64,000 nucleotides of DNA from Methylophilus sp. 5 (GCF_000515275.1 NZ_KI911560.1:1178001-1242000); one strand, 5' to 3'; counted from the first letter of the stretch, positions 29,041 to 39,900 are shown. Notes: generated by a model from the letters alone, not told the origin. A program made the numbers and translations.

Positions 29041-29426
29041 TTCAGCATACCCATTAAGCGCGACATGATCAGTGCCGGATTATTTTCCACTGCACCATTC
29101 GGCGTCAATTGATTCACGACATCTGGCAAATGCTCGGCAATTTTGCCAGTCAGCTCATCTGATGTCATATTCAACTTACCCGCAAGCCCGGCCAACACAG
29201 AGCTGCCTAATGCAGCACCGATTTGTTGCGCGTTGACATTCTGGTTAGCGCCCGTGCCAACCCAGGAATCCACCTGCTCAGTTAAACCACCATTTTTCAG
29301 TGCCTGCAAAATGCCGGGCAACCCACCATATTGCTGAAACAACTCCATGGCCAATGTTGCCAGGGGGCCTTTATCACCCATGACTTTGTTCATCATGGCA
29401 CCGGCGACGCTATCGAATAATCCCAT
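29037..29426 (-). CDS. YidB family (DUF937) protein
   Basis: A 129-residue protein beginning MGLFDSVAG, the typical start of the YidB/DUF937 family. It is rich in Gly, Leu and Asn, with the phrases QYGGLPGILQALKNGG and LPDVVNQLTPNG that recur in this family. No signal peptide is visible. The function of the family is unknown. It lies directly downstream of repeat copy 3. Confidence 0.82.
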   Translation of the reverse strand: MGLFDSVAGAMMNKVMGDKGPLATLAMELFQQYGGLPGILQALKNGGLTEQVDSWVGTGANQNVNAQQIGAALGSSVLAGLAGKLNMTSDELTGKIAEHLPDVVNQLTPNGAVENNPALIMSRLMGMLK

Positions 29427-29463
29427 TATGGCTCCTAAATAATCATTATATTGAATCTTACTT

Positions 29464-30009
29464 TTTCGCCTCTCGGCGAGTCACTTTCTGATGCTTGCCC
29501 CTCAGAAAGTAACCAAAGAAGAGGGCACCCAGCCATCACGGCCTACGGCTCCCTTGCGTTGCTCAACAAAGTGGGCGTCCATCGAAACTCGCCCTGACAA
29601 GCCACACAAAACGTGGCTTGTTGCGGAACTCAAACAGCCGATGGCCGAATACCCCCACTTCGTCTCCGCTACTCAGCGTGATGGAATGGGATTCTTCTCA
29701 TTTGAGCAGCATCGCCACAGTTTGGACGGTTCAAAAACCATATTCGTTTATTAAAATCACCAATCGTTGCGCTCAGTAGGTACTCGGGGTCCCCATCTGC
29801 CGCGCCGAGTAGCACAGGCAAAATAAGGAGGAAGGGAGCGACTGTTCGAATCCCGCGGTGGCCTGCGTTTTGTGCAGGCCGCTAGGTTGAGTTTCGTGAC
29901 CGCTTATTTTGACGAGCAACGCAGGAAACAAGCGGAAGCTGGGGTGCATTTCTTTTGGTTACTTATTCTTTGGGCAAACAAAGAAAAGTAACTCGCCGAA
30001 AAGGCGAAA
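29464..30009. repeat. Structured palindromic intergenic element, copy 3
   Basis: Third copy, lying between the pseudouridine synthase gene and yidB, which are both on the minus strand. Arms are arranged as in copy 1: the left stem is AAGTGGG/CCCACTT and the right stem AAATAAG/CTTATTT. The apical hairpins are ACAAGCCAC, 7 nt, GTGGCTTGT (29597-29621) and GGCCTGC, 7 nt, GCAGGCC (29860-29880). The right half is nearly identical to that of copy 1, while the left apical hairpin differs, so halves seem to vary independently. A trailing segment to about 30137 resembles the tail of copy 4 and ends in a TGGATTCC...GGAATGACG dyad. Confidence 0.8.
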
Positions 30010-30138
30010 CGCAACCTAACAAACATCCACAACCGCGTGGGCAACCATGCCCACCCTACAACGACTACGACTACCGCAAAAAACAACCTTTTATTGCAAT
30101 CTCACCACGCCTGGATTCCGGCCTAAGCTGGAATGACG

Positions 30139-31224
30139 TCAAAACCGCTCATGCTCTCCCAAATACCGCCATTGCCCCGGTGGCAACTTACCTAAGTTGA
30201 TACTACCAATCCGAATCCGCTTTAACCCAACAACGTGTAAACCTACCAGCTCACACATACGTCGAATCTGCCGTTTACGGCCTTCACGTAACACAAAGCG
30301 CAATTGTTCTTCATTTTGCCAGGAGACCTTGGCAGGTCTGAGTGTGACGCCGTCAAGGCTCAGGCCATGATTTAATAACGCCAGGCCATTATTGCTCAGC
30401 TGGCCTTCTACACGCACCAGATATTCTTTTTCTACATTGGAGTCATCGCCAATCAGCTTGCGTGCAACCCGGCCATCTTGCGTGAGTACCAGTAAACCGG
30501 TGGAATCAATATCCAACCTGCCTGCCGGGGCCAGGCCTCGTAAATGGCCACGCTTGAAATCAATGCCACTGCTATCTTCTGACCATTGATTGTCAGGATT
30601 AAATAACACAACGGCAGGCTCATAGCCATCTTCGGCCTGACCGCTGACGTAACCAACCGGCTTGTGCAACAGAATGGTCACGGTTTCTGCCTGATGCTCT
30701 TTGGCATAAGCGCTAATCACGATCTCGGCATCCGGTTCAATGCGTGTGCCTAATGTTTCGATAATGTCACCATTGACCTTAACCCAGCCATTGACGATCC
30801 AGTCGTCCGCTTCACGGCGTGAACACAGGCCACGGTCTGCCATCACTTTAGATAAACGTGGTTGCAAGTCGCTGTCTGGCGCGGCCTGTACTGGCCTGCT
30901 TGCTGGGCGGGTAAACGTTTTTTCAGTAAACGGGCGGGCGTTGTCGCGCGGTTTTTCACCACGGCCAGACGTAGATGCAGATGAACGTCCACCTGCATAG
31001 GCTGGCTTACCTGCAGGTTTACGCGGGGCTTTATCTTTAAAGGTTTTATCCTTACGCGGCGTTTGGGTTTGCGGGTTAGCCTCTGGCTGTATCTCTGCAC
31101 TCAGTTGTTTTTTAACAACAGGGGCTTTAGTACGATCACGCAGCTCTGGTGACCTCTGTCTGACCGTTTTCTCGCGTTTTTGATCAGCAGCAGCGGGGGA
31201 TTTATTGAGTTTGAGCGTAGACAA
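30139..31224 (-). CDS. RsuA/RluB/RluF-family 23S rRNA pseudouridine synthase with long basic N-terminal tail
   Basis: Isomerises uridine to pseudouridine in rRNA. The 361-residue protein begins with about 120 low-complexity residues rich in Lys, Arg, Pro, Ala and Ser, without predicted fold. An S4 RNA-binding domain follows ([20 protein letters not shown]), then the catalytic domain with the Asp in [19 protein letters not shown] and the [15 protein letters not shown] signature. The details look closer to RluF or RluB than to RsuA; the exact target uridine cannot be assigned. The tail is a common but variable addition and may bind RNA. Confidence 0.82.
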   Translation of the reverse strand: MSTLKLNKSPAAADQKREKTVRQRSPELRDRTKAPVVKKQLSAEIQPEANPQTQTPRKDKTFKDKAPRKPAGKPAYAGGRSSASTSGRGEKPRDNARPFTEKTFTRPASRPVQAAPDSDLQPRLSKVMADRGLCSRREADDWIVNGWVKVNGDIIETLGTRIEPDAEIVISAYAKEHQAETVTILLHKPVGYVSGQAEDGYEPAVVLFNPDNQWSEDSSGIDFKRGHLRGLAPAGRLDIDSTGLLVLTQDGRVARKLIGDDSNVEKEYLVRVEGQLSNNGLALLNHGLSLDGVTLRPAKVSWQNEEQLRFVLREGRKRQIRRMCELVGLHVVGLKRIRIGSINLGKLPPGQWRYLGEHERF

Positions 31225-31269
31225 AACAGTCGTCTCACTAATGAAAGATGAACAAGATGCTATTGTAGT

Positions 31270-32523
31270 TTATTTGGCTGCTGGCGCACGAAAATTCAGG
31301 CTACCCGGCTGCTTGCGTGCACTTTCCGGCATATAGTGCAAAATGCTTTCAGCACGCCGCATATCTGGCTGCTGCGCCACAAACTGCTGCTTCCAGGCGC
31401 GATGCGGGTTACGGATAATCCCGGCCAGCCAGGCGGCCTGCGTCGGATTCAGTTGCATCGGCGTTAAACCAAAATAATAGTTTGCCGCAGCGTGTGCCCC
31501 ACACAAACTGGGGCCCAAATCGACCGTATTCAAATACAGGTTAAGAATTTGTGTTTTATCTAGGGTGTTTTCCAGTTGCACTGCATAGAGCAATTCTTCT
31601 ATTTTTCGCTTCCAGGTACGCTCACCATTGGTGAACATATATTTGACCACTTGCTGGGTAATGGTGCTGCCACCCACCGCTTTGTCGGCGCTCTCTTTGC
31701 CGAGCAACTGCTGCATTTGTGTGATGGCATACCCGGGGTGGTGCCTGAACTCGGCATCTTCAGCAATAATGGTCGCCATGGGCAACCAGCGGCCCATTTT
31801 ATCGTAGCTTAGCCAATGCACTTTTTCCGGGTGCTTTTGTTCATCTAGCAGCGGGCAATCGTATTGCACCAACGCCGTCGTCACTTTGCTTAAGTCAAGG
31901 CCGCTGACCTGTAATTGCGCCAGCTGCGGTTGCGCACTCCAGCGCTGCCTGGGCCAGCGCAGCGTGCCCTCGGCGGTTAGCACACCTGCCACCTTAGCTT
32001 GTGCAATTGTGGTCGAATACTGGCGCAAAGGCGCTAACAAGCTTGCCAGCGGCGTGGTAGGCAAGGTCCAGCGTAATCGCAAGCTACGCATGTTGACCGT
32101 GCCATCAAAATAAATCTTGAACGGATTTTCCGCCGCATCTGCCAGCAAAGAGCCAGTTAATTGCTGGCCATCGAGCTTTAACCACAGTTCAACCGAGTCC
32201 AGCATAAGCGGCTGGTCACTAACCGATTTAGCCTCCAGCCAGCAGTGCTGGCAATGCACGCGCAAGCCATCATCATCGTATAAACGGATATCGCCCTGGT
32301 GCAGACTAAAGCCTTTTTTATCCAGCAACCAGCGGCCAGCCGGAGAGGTGGCCAACATCAGCATAGGTAACACACGCACCTGCACACCACTGCCTAGCGG
32401 CAACTTTACGCGCCAGGCGGTTTTGTCATAAGGTTGCCAGATCCAGGCAGCCACACCGAGGCCTGCCAGCAAGCAGGCTAGTAATACGGTTATAACCAGG
32501 CGTTTGCACCACACTTTTAGCAT
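31270..32523 (-). CDS. GT51 peptidoglycan glycosyltransferase with large N-terminal domain
   Basis: A 417-residue inner-membrane protein. One hydrophobic helix lies near residues 8-28, then about 210 residues of beta-rich sequence facing the periplasm with no family I recognise, then a GT51 glycan-polymerising domain from about residue 250. The GT51 motifs are present: EDAEFRHHPGY with the catalytic Glu, GGSTITQQ, and a WKRKIEELLYAVQLE segment. There is no transpeptidase domain. Ordinary MtgA proteins are about 240 residues, so this is an extended monofunctional transglycosylase. It would lengthen glycan strands from lipid II. It lies 9 bp from the ferredoxin gene and may be co-transcribed with it. 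Confidence 0.82.
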   Translation of the reverse strand: MLKVWCKRLVITVLLACLLAGLGVAAWIWQPYDKTAWRVKLPLGSGVQVRVLPMLMLATSPAGRWLLDKKGFSLHQGDIRLYDDDGLRVHCQHCWLEAKSVSDQPLMLDSVELWLKLDGQQLTGSLLADAAENPFKIYFDGTVNMRSLRLRWTLPTTPLASLLAPLRQYSTTIAQAKVAGVLTAEGTLRWPRQRWSAQPQLAQLQVSGLDLSKVTTALVQYDCPLLDEQKHPEKVHWLSYDKMGRWLPMATIIAEDAEFRHHPGYAITQMQQLLGKESADKAVGGSTITQQVVKYMFTNGERTWKRKIEELLYAVQLENTLDKTQILNLYLNTVDLGPSLCGAHAAANYYFGLTPMQLNPTQAAWLAGIIRNPHRAWKQQFVAQQPDMRRAESILHYMPESARKQPGSLNFRAPAAK

Positions 32524-32532
32524 GTAGCCACC

Positions 32533-32847
32533 TTAAACCAGCAAGCGCTCCACCACCTTGCCTTGTTGCAGGTGGCTTTCAATAATGTCATCAATGTCGC
32601 TTTCATCGACAAAGGTGTACCACACGGCATCCGGGTACACCACCATCACCGGCCCCTCGGCGCAGCGATCAAGACAACCGGCACGATTGATGCGTACCTT
32701 GCCTGCACCGGCCAGGCCCTGTTGTTTGACTTTCTTTTTCATGTAGTCAAACACGGCCTCGGCGCCTCTGTTCATGCAGCAGTCTTCACCATTTTCGCGT
32801 TGGTTAAGACAAAAAAAGACGTGATATTGAAAGTGACTAACGGTCAT
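32533..32847 (-). CDS. Thioredoxin-like [2Fe-2S] ferredoxin
   Basis: A 104-residue protein with the cysteine pattern of the thioredoxin-fold ferredoxins: Cys in FFCLNQ, CC in EDCCMNRGAE, and GCLDRCAEGP. This matches the family of Azotobacter FeSII or NuoE-like ferredoxins. Such proteins carry a 2Fe-2S centre and act as small electron carriers, but the partner is not known. It is located between the transglycosylase and a TonB-like gene, in a leftward run that also includes mpl. Confidence 0.88.
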   Translation of the reverse strand: MTVSHFQYHVFFCLNQRENGEDCCMNRGAEAVFDYMKKKVKQQGLAGAGKVRINRAGCLDRCAEGPVMVVYPDAVWYTFVDESDIDDIIESHLQQGKVVERLLV

Positions 32848-32885
32848 AACGATTACCTTGTAAAGCCTCTTACCGAAGGCAGCCC

Positions 32886-33842
32886 TTATTCGGTGGAGAG
32901 TTGGGCATCTCTGCTAAAAGTCCAGGTACGCGTAATGCTCAGTACGTCGGTATCCTGGCGAATATCTTCCGAAAAAACCGGAAACGGGGCAGCCAGCTGG
33001 ACAATGCGGCGTGCAGATTCATCTAATATCCGGTGGCCGGAGCTTTGATGGATACGGATACTCTCTATACTACCATCGGCTTTGACTGAAACGGTCATTT
33101 GCAATTTGCCATAAAGCTTTTGTGTCATGGCCGTTTGCGGATAATTAAGGTTACCAACCCGCTCAATTTTCTGTCGCCATTGCTCAACATAATTGGCAAA
33201 CCGGTACTCTCTGGTACGTGCGCCAACAAACTGGCGCTTGGGCCGCATCTCGTACTCTTCTTGCTGCTTGGCGATCAGGGCTTCCAGTTTGGCCATCTCT
33301 TGCATGGCCGCCGTTTGCGGCTGCGCTTGCACCAGCACATGCTGGGAGGGTGGTTGCTGCCTGGTGGCCGGATGCGGCTGTGACAACGGCGGCGTCTGCA
33401 AACTGGTCACCGCCTGGCTGGCTTTTAACTGTGTTAACAGCGCTTGCGCCTCTTGCTCCAGTTGGGCCACACGCTGTTTTTCGCGCACGAGCTCCGTCTC
33501 TTGTGGGCTGGCGGCAGTGGTTGCCGATGGTAGCGTGGCCTGGGCCGCGTGCGGCATAGCAGCCTGTATTTGTTGCACGCTAGGCAACGGGCTTTTCATG
33601 GTCCGCTTTTCGTCGGTATTGCCACCACGATCAAGATTGGCTTGCGCCAGCGCATCCGCTTTTTGGGGGGCACTGCGCGTTTTGCTGTTGACCAGCATCA
33701 CCTGCAATGAAGGAATCTGGTCTTTAAACGCTTTGAGTTCAGGTTGAAAATGTAGCGTCAACACCACCGCATGCGCCAGTAGCGAAAACCATAACGCCCA
33801 TACCAGCGGTGAACGTTGACTCAAGCCATTGCGAAAACCCAT
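32886..33842 (-). CDS. TonB-like energy-transducing protein
   Basis: A 318-residue protein with one N-terminal membrane helix (WALWFSLLAHAVVLTL) and a long Gln/Ala/Pro-rich middle with coiled-coil features. The C-terminal domain resembles TonB: YVEQWRQKIERVGNLNYP, then LQMTVSVKADGSIESIRIHQSSGHRILDESARRIV. It would link the proton-driven ExbBD motor to outer-membrane receptors. No exbB or exbD is in the window, so it may act with motor genes elsewhere. It lies 15 bp downstream of mpl on the same strand. Confidence 0.82.
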   Translation of the reverse strand: MGFRNGLSQRSPLVWALWFSLLAHAVVLTLHFQPELKAFKDQIPSLQVMLVNSKTRSAPQKADALAQANLDRGGNTDEKRTMKSPLPSVQQIQAAMPHAAQATLPSATTAASPQETELVREKQRVAQLEQEAQALLTQLKASQAVTSLQTPPLSQPHPATRQQPPSQHVLVQAQPQTAAMQEMAKLEALIAKQQEEYEMRPKRQFVGARTREYRFANYVEQWRQKIERVGNLNYPQTAMTQKLYGKLQMTVSVKADGSIESIRIHQSSGHRILDESARRIVQLAAPFPVFSEDIRQDTDVLSITRTWTFSRDAQLSTE

Positions 33843-33857
33843 CGGGTATCTGCCTGC

Positions 33858-35228
33858 TTATCCCTGCAAGGCCTGCAACAGTTTTTGGTGCACACCACCA
33901 AAACCACCATTACTCATCACCAGCACATGATCGCCCGGTGTTGCCACGGCGGTGACGGCAGCTACCAACTGGCCCAAATCATCAAACGTTTGCGCTTTGT
34001 GCTGGATGGGGGCTAATGCCGCCGCCGCATCCCAACCCAGGTTATTGGCATAACAGAACACCGCATCGGCATCACGCAGACTGTCGGGCAGGGCGTCTTT
34101 CATCACGCCCAGCTTCATGGTGTTAGAGCGCGGCTCCAGCACGGCCAAAATTCTGGCCGCGCCCACTTTGGCACGCAAGCCAGCTACTGTGGTAGCAATC
34201 GCCGTCGGGTGATGGGCAAAATCATCATACACCGTCACCTCGTTGATAACGCCTTTGACCTCCATGCGCCGCTTCACATTTTTAAACTCGCTCAATGCTT
34301 CAATCGCGACACAGGGCGCGACACCGACATGACGCGCAGCAGCAATCACTGCCAGCGCATTGCTACGGTTATGCTCACCAAGCAACTCCCAGCTCACATT
34401 GCCCTGGCGCTCACCATTTAAGTAGACATCAAAACGGCCTTGGGCATCAACGTTTTGCACTTGCCAGCCAGTGGCAGTGTCTATGCGCTCCAGGCCACTC
34501 CAGCAGCCACGTGCAATCACGCGGTCCAGGCTGTCCTGCTGGTTAGCAACCACCAGACCTTGTTGCGGCACGGTGCGCACCAGGTGATGAAATTGTTTCT
34601 CGATCGCCGCCAGGTCTTCAAAAATATCGGCGTGGTCAAACTCCAGGTTATTCAGCACCGCCGTGCGTGGGCGGTAGTGCACGAATTTTGAGCGTTTATC
34701 AAAAAAAGCGGTATCGTATTCGTCGGCCTCAATCACAAAAAATGGTGAAACCGATGCTGGGTCTTGTTTAGGTGTTTGTGGTAAACGGGCAGAGACACCA
34801 AAGTTTTCCGGCACACCGCCGATGAGGAAACCAGGCGCCAAGCCTGCATATTCGAGCACCCAGGCCAGCATGGAAGAAGTGGTCGTCTTGCCATGCGTAC
34901 CCGCGACAGCCAATACCCACTTACCTTGCAACACGTTTTCGGCCAGCCACTGCGGGCCAGAAATATACGGCAAGCCCTGGTTGAGGATTTCTTCCATCAG
35001 AGGATTACCGCGTGTGACCACGTTACCAATCACATAAATATCGGGGTTAAGGCTAGTTTGCGCGGGGTCAAACCCCTCAACCAGCTCGATACCTTGCGCT
35101 TCAAGCTGCGTGCTCATAGGGGGGTAAACATTGGCATCACACCCGGTGACACGATGCCCGGCCGCTTTGGCCAGTACGGCAATGCCGCCCATAAAAGTGC
35201 CACAAATACCAAGGATGTGAATATGCAT
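33858..35228 (-). CDS. mpl: UDP-MurNAc:L-Ala-gamma-D-Glu-meso-DAP ligase
   Basis: Recycles the murein tripeptide by joining it to UDP-MurNAc in the cytoplasm. The 456-residue Mur ligase starts MHIHILGICGTFMGG at 35228; the frame extends 14 codons further but that part lacks family likeness. Visible are the ATP loop VAGTHGKTTTSSMLAW, FVIEADEYDTAFFD, and VYDDFAHHPTAI near the C-terminal domain. These distinguish Mpl from the MurC branch. Together with the AmpG-like permease it points to peptidoglycan recycling. Confidence 0.95.
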   Translation of the reverse strand: MHIHILGICGTFMGGIAVLAKAAGHRVTGCDANVYPPMSTQLEAQGIELVEGFDPAQTSLNPDIYVIGNVVTRGNPLMEEILNQGLPYISGPQWLAENVLQGKWVLAVAGTHGKTTTSSMLAWVLEYAGLAPGFLIGGVPENFGVSARLPQTPKQDPASVSPFFVIEADEYDTAFFDKRSKFVHYRPRTAVLNNLEFDHADIFEDLAAIEKQFHHLVRTVPQQGLVVANQQDSLDRVIARGCWSGLERIDTATGWQVQNVDAQGRFDVYLNGERQGNVSWELLGEHNRSNALAVIAAARHVGVAPCVAIEALSEFKNVKRRMEVKGVINEVTVYDDFAHHPTAIATTVAGLRAKVGAARILAVLEPRSNTMKLGVMKDALPDSLRDADAVFCYANNLGWDAAAALAPIQHKAQTFDDLGQLVAAVTAVATPGDHVLVMSNGGFGGVHQKLLQALQG

Positions 35229-35298
35229 AGAATTTACCAGATCAGTTAACGCATGCATTTTACCAAACAACGTCTGGTAAAGCGGTAGCGATTAGCGC

Positions 35299-35925
35299 TC
35301 AATTTTTTGCAAATAAAGGCTGATACTGGCGGCAATGCGCAGCAATATCCGCAGCCTGGAAAATATCGGTAATCACTGCCAGCGCATCGGCACCTGCTTC
35401 AATCAGCGGGCGGGCGTTATCTAAGGTAATGCCGCCAATGCCAACCACTGGCACCGATAATAACTGCTTGGCTTGTGTGAACAAGGCAGATGTCGCTCTG
35501 GGCGCGTCAGGCTTGGTAGAAGAAGAGTAACAAGCACCAAAGGCCACGTAATCAGCGCCTGCTGCCTGCGCCTGCTCGGCCAATTCAAAGCGGTTATAGC
35601 AAGAGGCACCGATGATTTTCTGTTTACCCAGCACCGCCCGTGCTGCACTGATGGCACTGTCGTGCTGACCAACATGCACACCGTCAGCATCCAGTGCCGC
35701 GGCCAGCGCCACATGGTCATTCATCAGCAAAGGCACATTGGCCTGGCGACAAATAGCGAGCAGGGCAGTTGCCTGCTCTAAACGCAAAGCATCACTGGCA
35801 GTTTTGTGGCGGTATTGCACTAACGCAACACCGCCTTGCAAGGCCTGTGTCACTTGGGCACAAAGTAATCCGGTGTCATCACAATCTGGCGTGACCAGAT
35901 ATAACCCGCTAATGCTGAAGTTCAC
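35299..35925 (-). CDS. thiE: Thiamine-phosphate synthase
   Basis: Joins the pyrimidine and thiazole halves to make thiamine phosphate. The 208-residue TIM barrel starts at the GTG (VNFSISGLYLVTPD) at 35925; a longer frame exists but would lie deep inside thiD. Motifs present are VQYRHKTA, LLMNDHVALA, ADGVHVGQHD, GASCYN and VVGIGGITLDNA. The start overlaps the end of thiD by 17 bp and is preceded by AGGA, so the two genes are coupled. Confidence 0.92.
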   Translation of the reverse strand: MNFSISGLYLVTPDCDDTGLLCAQVTQALQGGVALVQYRHKTASDALRLEQATALLAICRQANVPLLMNDHVALAAALDADGVHVGQHDSAISAARAVLGKQKIIGASCYNRFELAEQAQAAGADYVAFGACYSSSTKPDAPRATSALFTQAKQLLSVPVVGIGGITLDNARPLIEAGADALAVITDIFQAADIAAHCRQYQPLFAKN

Positions 35926-36766
35926 TCGCTTTTTCCTGCACGTCAGATTCACGCGCCCAAAAAAACCGGTCAGGGATAAACTGCCCCATGCCAGGACGGA
36001 ACGCATAGCGCAATGTTTGCCAGGTAAATTCCTGCGCTTCATGCACGGCTTCTTCCATGGTCAAGCCATGTGCCAAGCAGGCGGTAATCGCACTGGTCAA
36101 GGTACAACCAGAACCATGATAACTACCTGGCAGACGCTCCCAGTGATAATCTTTAATCAGCCCCGGCAGCTCGTTTTGCACACCATATAAACTGTTAACG
36201 ACATCCAGCGAGCGCTCGTGTGTGCCGGTAATCATCACATACTCGCTACCCATGCTCAACAAACGCAACGCGCACTCTTCGAGCGAGCTGTGTTTTACCT
36301 CATCACCCTCATCGTAATAAGCCAGACGACGTGCCTCCAGGCTATTCGGTGTAATCAGGGTTGCCTGCGGAAACAGAAGCTCGCACATGGCGGCCTGCAT
36401 TTCTTCATTAGAGAGTTCATCGCCTCGACCAGAAGCCAGAATCGGGTCTATGATCAACGGCACATCTGGGTAATCGGCGACGATTTCGGCAATCACTGCC
36501 ACGTTTTCCACACTGCCCAACAAGCCTAATTTAAAGGCATTCACAGACACATCTTCGAGAATCGCACGGGCCTGGTCATTAATCCAGTCCGCATCTAGCG
36601 GCATCACACTTTCAACGCCTACCGTATCTTGCACCGTGATACCAGTAATTACCGACAGCGGGTAACAACCAATACTGGACAATGCCATGATGTCAGCCTG
36701 CACACCGGCGCCACTACTCGGGTCGGTTGCTGCAAACGTTAAAACGGTGGGAGGAGTATTAGCCAT
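35909..36766 (-). CDS. thiD: Hydroxymethylpyrimidine/phosphomethylpyrimidine kinase
   Basis: Phosphorylates HMP and HMP-P in thiamine synthesis. The 285-residue ribokinase-like protein has the N-terminal FAATDPSSGAGVQADI, then NSLEARRLA, VMITGTHE, and the anion hole and base in GSGCTLTSAITACLAHG. It starts 12 bp after the tRNA-Gly gene. No TPP riboswitch is visible upstream; the tRNA occupies the place where a leader would lie. Confidence 0.94.
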   Translation of the reverse strand: MANTPPTVLTFAATDPSSGAGVQADIMALSSIGCYPLSVITGITVQDTVGVESVMPLDADWINDQARAILEDVSVNAFKLGLLGSVENVAVIAEIVADYPDVPLIIDPILASGRGDELSNEEMQAAMCELLFPQATLITPNSLEARRLAYYDEGDEVKHSSLEECALRLLSMGSEYVMITGTHERSLDVVNSLYGVQNELPGLIKDYHWERLPGSYHGSGCTLTSAITACLAHGLTMEEAVHEAQEFTWQTLRYAFRPGMGQFIPDRFFWARESDVQEKASELQH

Positions 36767-36777
36767 GAAAATTCCTT

Positions 36778-36851
36778 TGGAGCGGCTGACGGGAATCGAA
36801 CCCGCGTATCAAGCTTGGGAAGCTGGCGTTCTACCATTGAACTACAGCCGC
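36778..36851 (-). tRNA. tRNA-Gly, anticodon CCC
   Basis: Read on the minus strand, the 74-nt gene has an acceptor stem GCGGCTG/CAGCCGC, a T-arm with GGTTCGATTCC and an encoded CCA end. The anticodon loop TTCCCAA gives CCC, which reads GGG. One pair in the anticodon stem is a C-U mismatch, which is unusual but the rest folds normally. thiD follows directly. Confidence 0.93.
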
Positions 36852-36910
36852 GAACGAATGACCGCTATTTTACTTGGTGTCTGGTCGAATACAAAACATT
36901 ATTCGGCACA

Positions 36911-36945
36911 AAAGCAAAAGCCGGACAATTGTCCGGCTTTTGCTA
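36911..36945 (-). terminator. Terminator of the TPS exoprotein gene
   Basis: AAAAGCCGGAC, AATT, GTCCGGCTTTT is a perfect stem followed on the minus strand by TGCTTTTG. It lies just after the exoprotein stop at 36957. Confidence 0.8.
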
Positions 36946-36956
36946 GGCTGATTAAA

Positions 36957-39900
36957 TTAAATACAATTTGAGTTGACGCCGTCTGGCAATTTCACGCCAG
37001 AACTCAGGATAGGCGTACTGCCCAAATGGTCCTCATTGGTTGGACAAGCCACCGCATCCAGATCATCCTCATCACCAGCAGCAGGGTTCAGAGAAACGAT
37101 AAACATCGTATTCAAGATCGGGTTGTTAGGAATCAAGCCACCTAAACCGGCATCATCACGTGGTGATGCGAACCCGGCAGGCGTTGGCGTGACTGGCACA
37201 GCTGTAATGCTACCCGTTGCGGTTGAGTTATTGCTGACCGTCGTATAAGCATTGTAAATAACTTTGCCCTCATTGGTCACCGCACTGGTGATCGTTGTCG
37301 CACCCGTAGTAATCGCCTTACCTGCGCCCACAGCTGCTGTGTCAAACGATGCGCTGGTTAATGCCGCTGGCGAGAAGGTAACCACATCATTATCAAGCAC
37401 GCCGCTGGTTGTCAGCGTCAAGCCACTTAAATCAGTCACCGTATTAGTACCATCAAACACCTTGGTAGATGTACCCGCCAAGGTCGCAGTGACTGTTGGC
37501 GTCACTTGATGTACAAAGCCGTTACCAGTGCCTAACAAGGCGCCACCAAATGCAGTGCCATATTGCTTGTAATCATAAGTCGCCAGCAAATTACTGCCTT
37601 TTACATCGCCGGTTGGATCATTACTGTAAATGGTCCAACGGCCGGTTGCCCCATCATTAAATTTGATAGTGTGCCCCGCAGGGCTAGCGTTATTAATAAA
37701 GTGACGGCCCGCAACCAGCTGGACTGCTTTACCTGCATCAGCTGGAACTTCATTCCTATTGCTTGTGATATCGCCATTCATGTATACATCACGGACAGCC
37801 TGAACAAGAATCCTAGCGCCATTGCCCGCTATACCAGTACCCGTTTTGTCTCCACCTTCAACAGTGATAGCGCCAAAGTTAATATCGCTGTCAACTGCCG
37901 TGGTTTTTAATGTCACGGCTCCTGCTGCACCACCGGACTTATTCGTACCATTACCATCTGCACCAGAAGCTGTAATCGCCTGAACAGTAATACCTTTAGC
38001 TGCAGTGATGCTCACAGCACCAGCACTCTTGCCATCGGTATTAGCACGGCCGGTACCAGCACTGGTATCAATATTGCCAGCGGCCACGGTTCCACCAGCA
38101 GCAGAAAGCGTTACTTTATTGCCAATAGCGTTAAAACCACCCTTGGTAGACACATCGCCAACGGTCACATTGCCTGTAGTGCTTTTAACACTCACCTCAC
38201 CAGAGGCCACAGAAACAATAGAAGTACGTCCGGCATTACCTGCACCCGTCGTAATATTGCCTACTTTGGCATCACCGGTAGTGGTAATGTCGACCTTACC
38301 GCCAGTGCCGCCGTTGCCAATTGGTAATGTTTTCAGTGGCACGACAGATACAATTGTAGGTGTCGTGTTGCCATTACCAGGACTGCCAGAATTCGAGCCT
38401 GACGTATTGATACTGCCCGTCATATTCAGGCTGCCTGCCTGAATAACCACGCTACCGCCATTAAATCCATTGCTTGCGCTCGGTGCAACGCGTCCATTCG
38501 CCGTAATGTTGGCTGTGCCTAAATCTGCCAAACCAGCCACGGTGATTTTGATACTGCCTGCATGGCCAAAGCCTTTATCATCACCATTGGCACTAATATT
38601 ACCTGCGGTGTGAGTCAATGTTGCTGCAGACAAAATTACGCCGCCAGGGCCAGTAATATTGGCACCAATCGCCAAATTACCCACTCCATCAGTATCAGCA
38701 TCGGCTTTCAGATTGATACTGCCTTTGCCTGAGGTGGTCAACGCCGCATTCACATTGATATCGTTATTGGCTTCAAGGCGAATATTGCCATCCACGTTCA
38801 TCGTGACGGCTGTATTTACGTTAATGTCTTTTGTCGCTTGCAAAAACAACTCGCTAAAGCCGGTGATGCCTGCAACATTAATATTGGTTGTACCGCCAGC
38901 ATTGTCACCAAACGCCACATCTGGCGTACCAGAAGCATTATCGGTGACTGCAGAGCCGCCGCTGATCAAGTTGATTGTCTCAGGGTCCAACAACACTGAA
39001 CCGCCAAGGCCATTAGCCGCGGCCACATTCACAGTGCCAAGAAAAGCCAGGTCTTGCTTGCCAGAGACCTCAACAAAACCACCATTACCACTGGCCGCAC
39101 CGCCTTGTGCAGAAATACTGCCATAGTAACGGGTCAAATTATCGGCCCAGACAACCACCTTACCGCCGTCACCCTGTTGGAGTGCATCCGCTTTGATAGT
39201 CGCGCCACTCGCAACATAAGTGGTTCTTGAGTTATAAACAGCGTCGTTTTTACCTTGGTAATCACCACCAACCAGCACCTTGCCACCACCCGTATCACCA
39301 GAGGCATCCAGTAAGGCACCATTCATCAAGGCCACTTGCTCACCGGTAACTTCAATCGACCCACCCGTCGTGCCTTGACCTTGTGCGATCAACTGGCCTG
39401 ACACCTCAACCTTAGCGTTATCGCCACCTTCAAGGCTGATCATGCCGTTGCGTTCAACCAGTTGATTGGCTTCAACAATGCCGGAAACATTGATTGCTGA
39501 CGAACGGGCATTCGTTGCTAATTGCACCAAACCACCATCTGCATAAATGGACCCGCTGTTTTTAATGGTTGCTTCAAGCGCATCGCCTGATAATTTAACT
39601 TTTACCAAGCCATTGCCAAAAAAGTCTAACGTTGCCGTTTGTGCAGAACCCAGTGCCACGCTGCCATTGCTGGCGACCAAAGTGCCACTGTTGTCTACTG
39701 TTTTACCCAGCAAAACAATATAACCTTCGTTTTGTGCTTTAATCACGCCGCGGTTTTCGATATTGCCCACAAGGTTGCCTGCGGTAAACTGATAATTACC
39801 CTGCAAAAAAGCCTCATTGGAAATATTTAAGGTAGAAGCCACAATATTACCGACGTTGACCTCTGAGCCTTTGCCAAACAGGATGCCATTCTGGTTCACC

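Noticed and set aside
36767-36777. TPP riboswitch upstream of thiD
   Set aside because: Only 11 bp separate thiD from the tRNA-Gly gene, and no THI-box sequence is seen.
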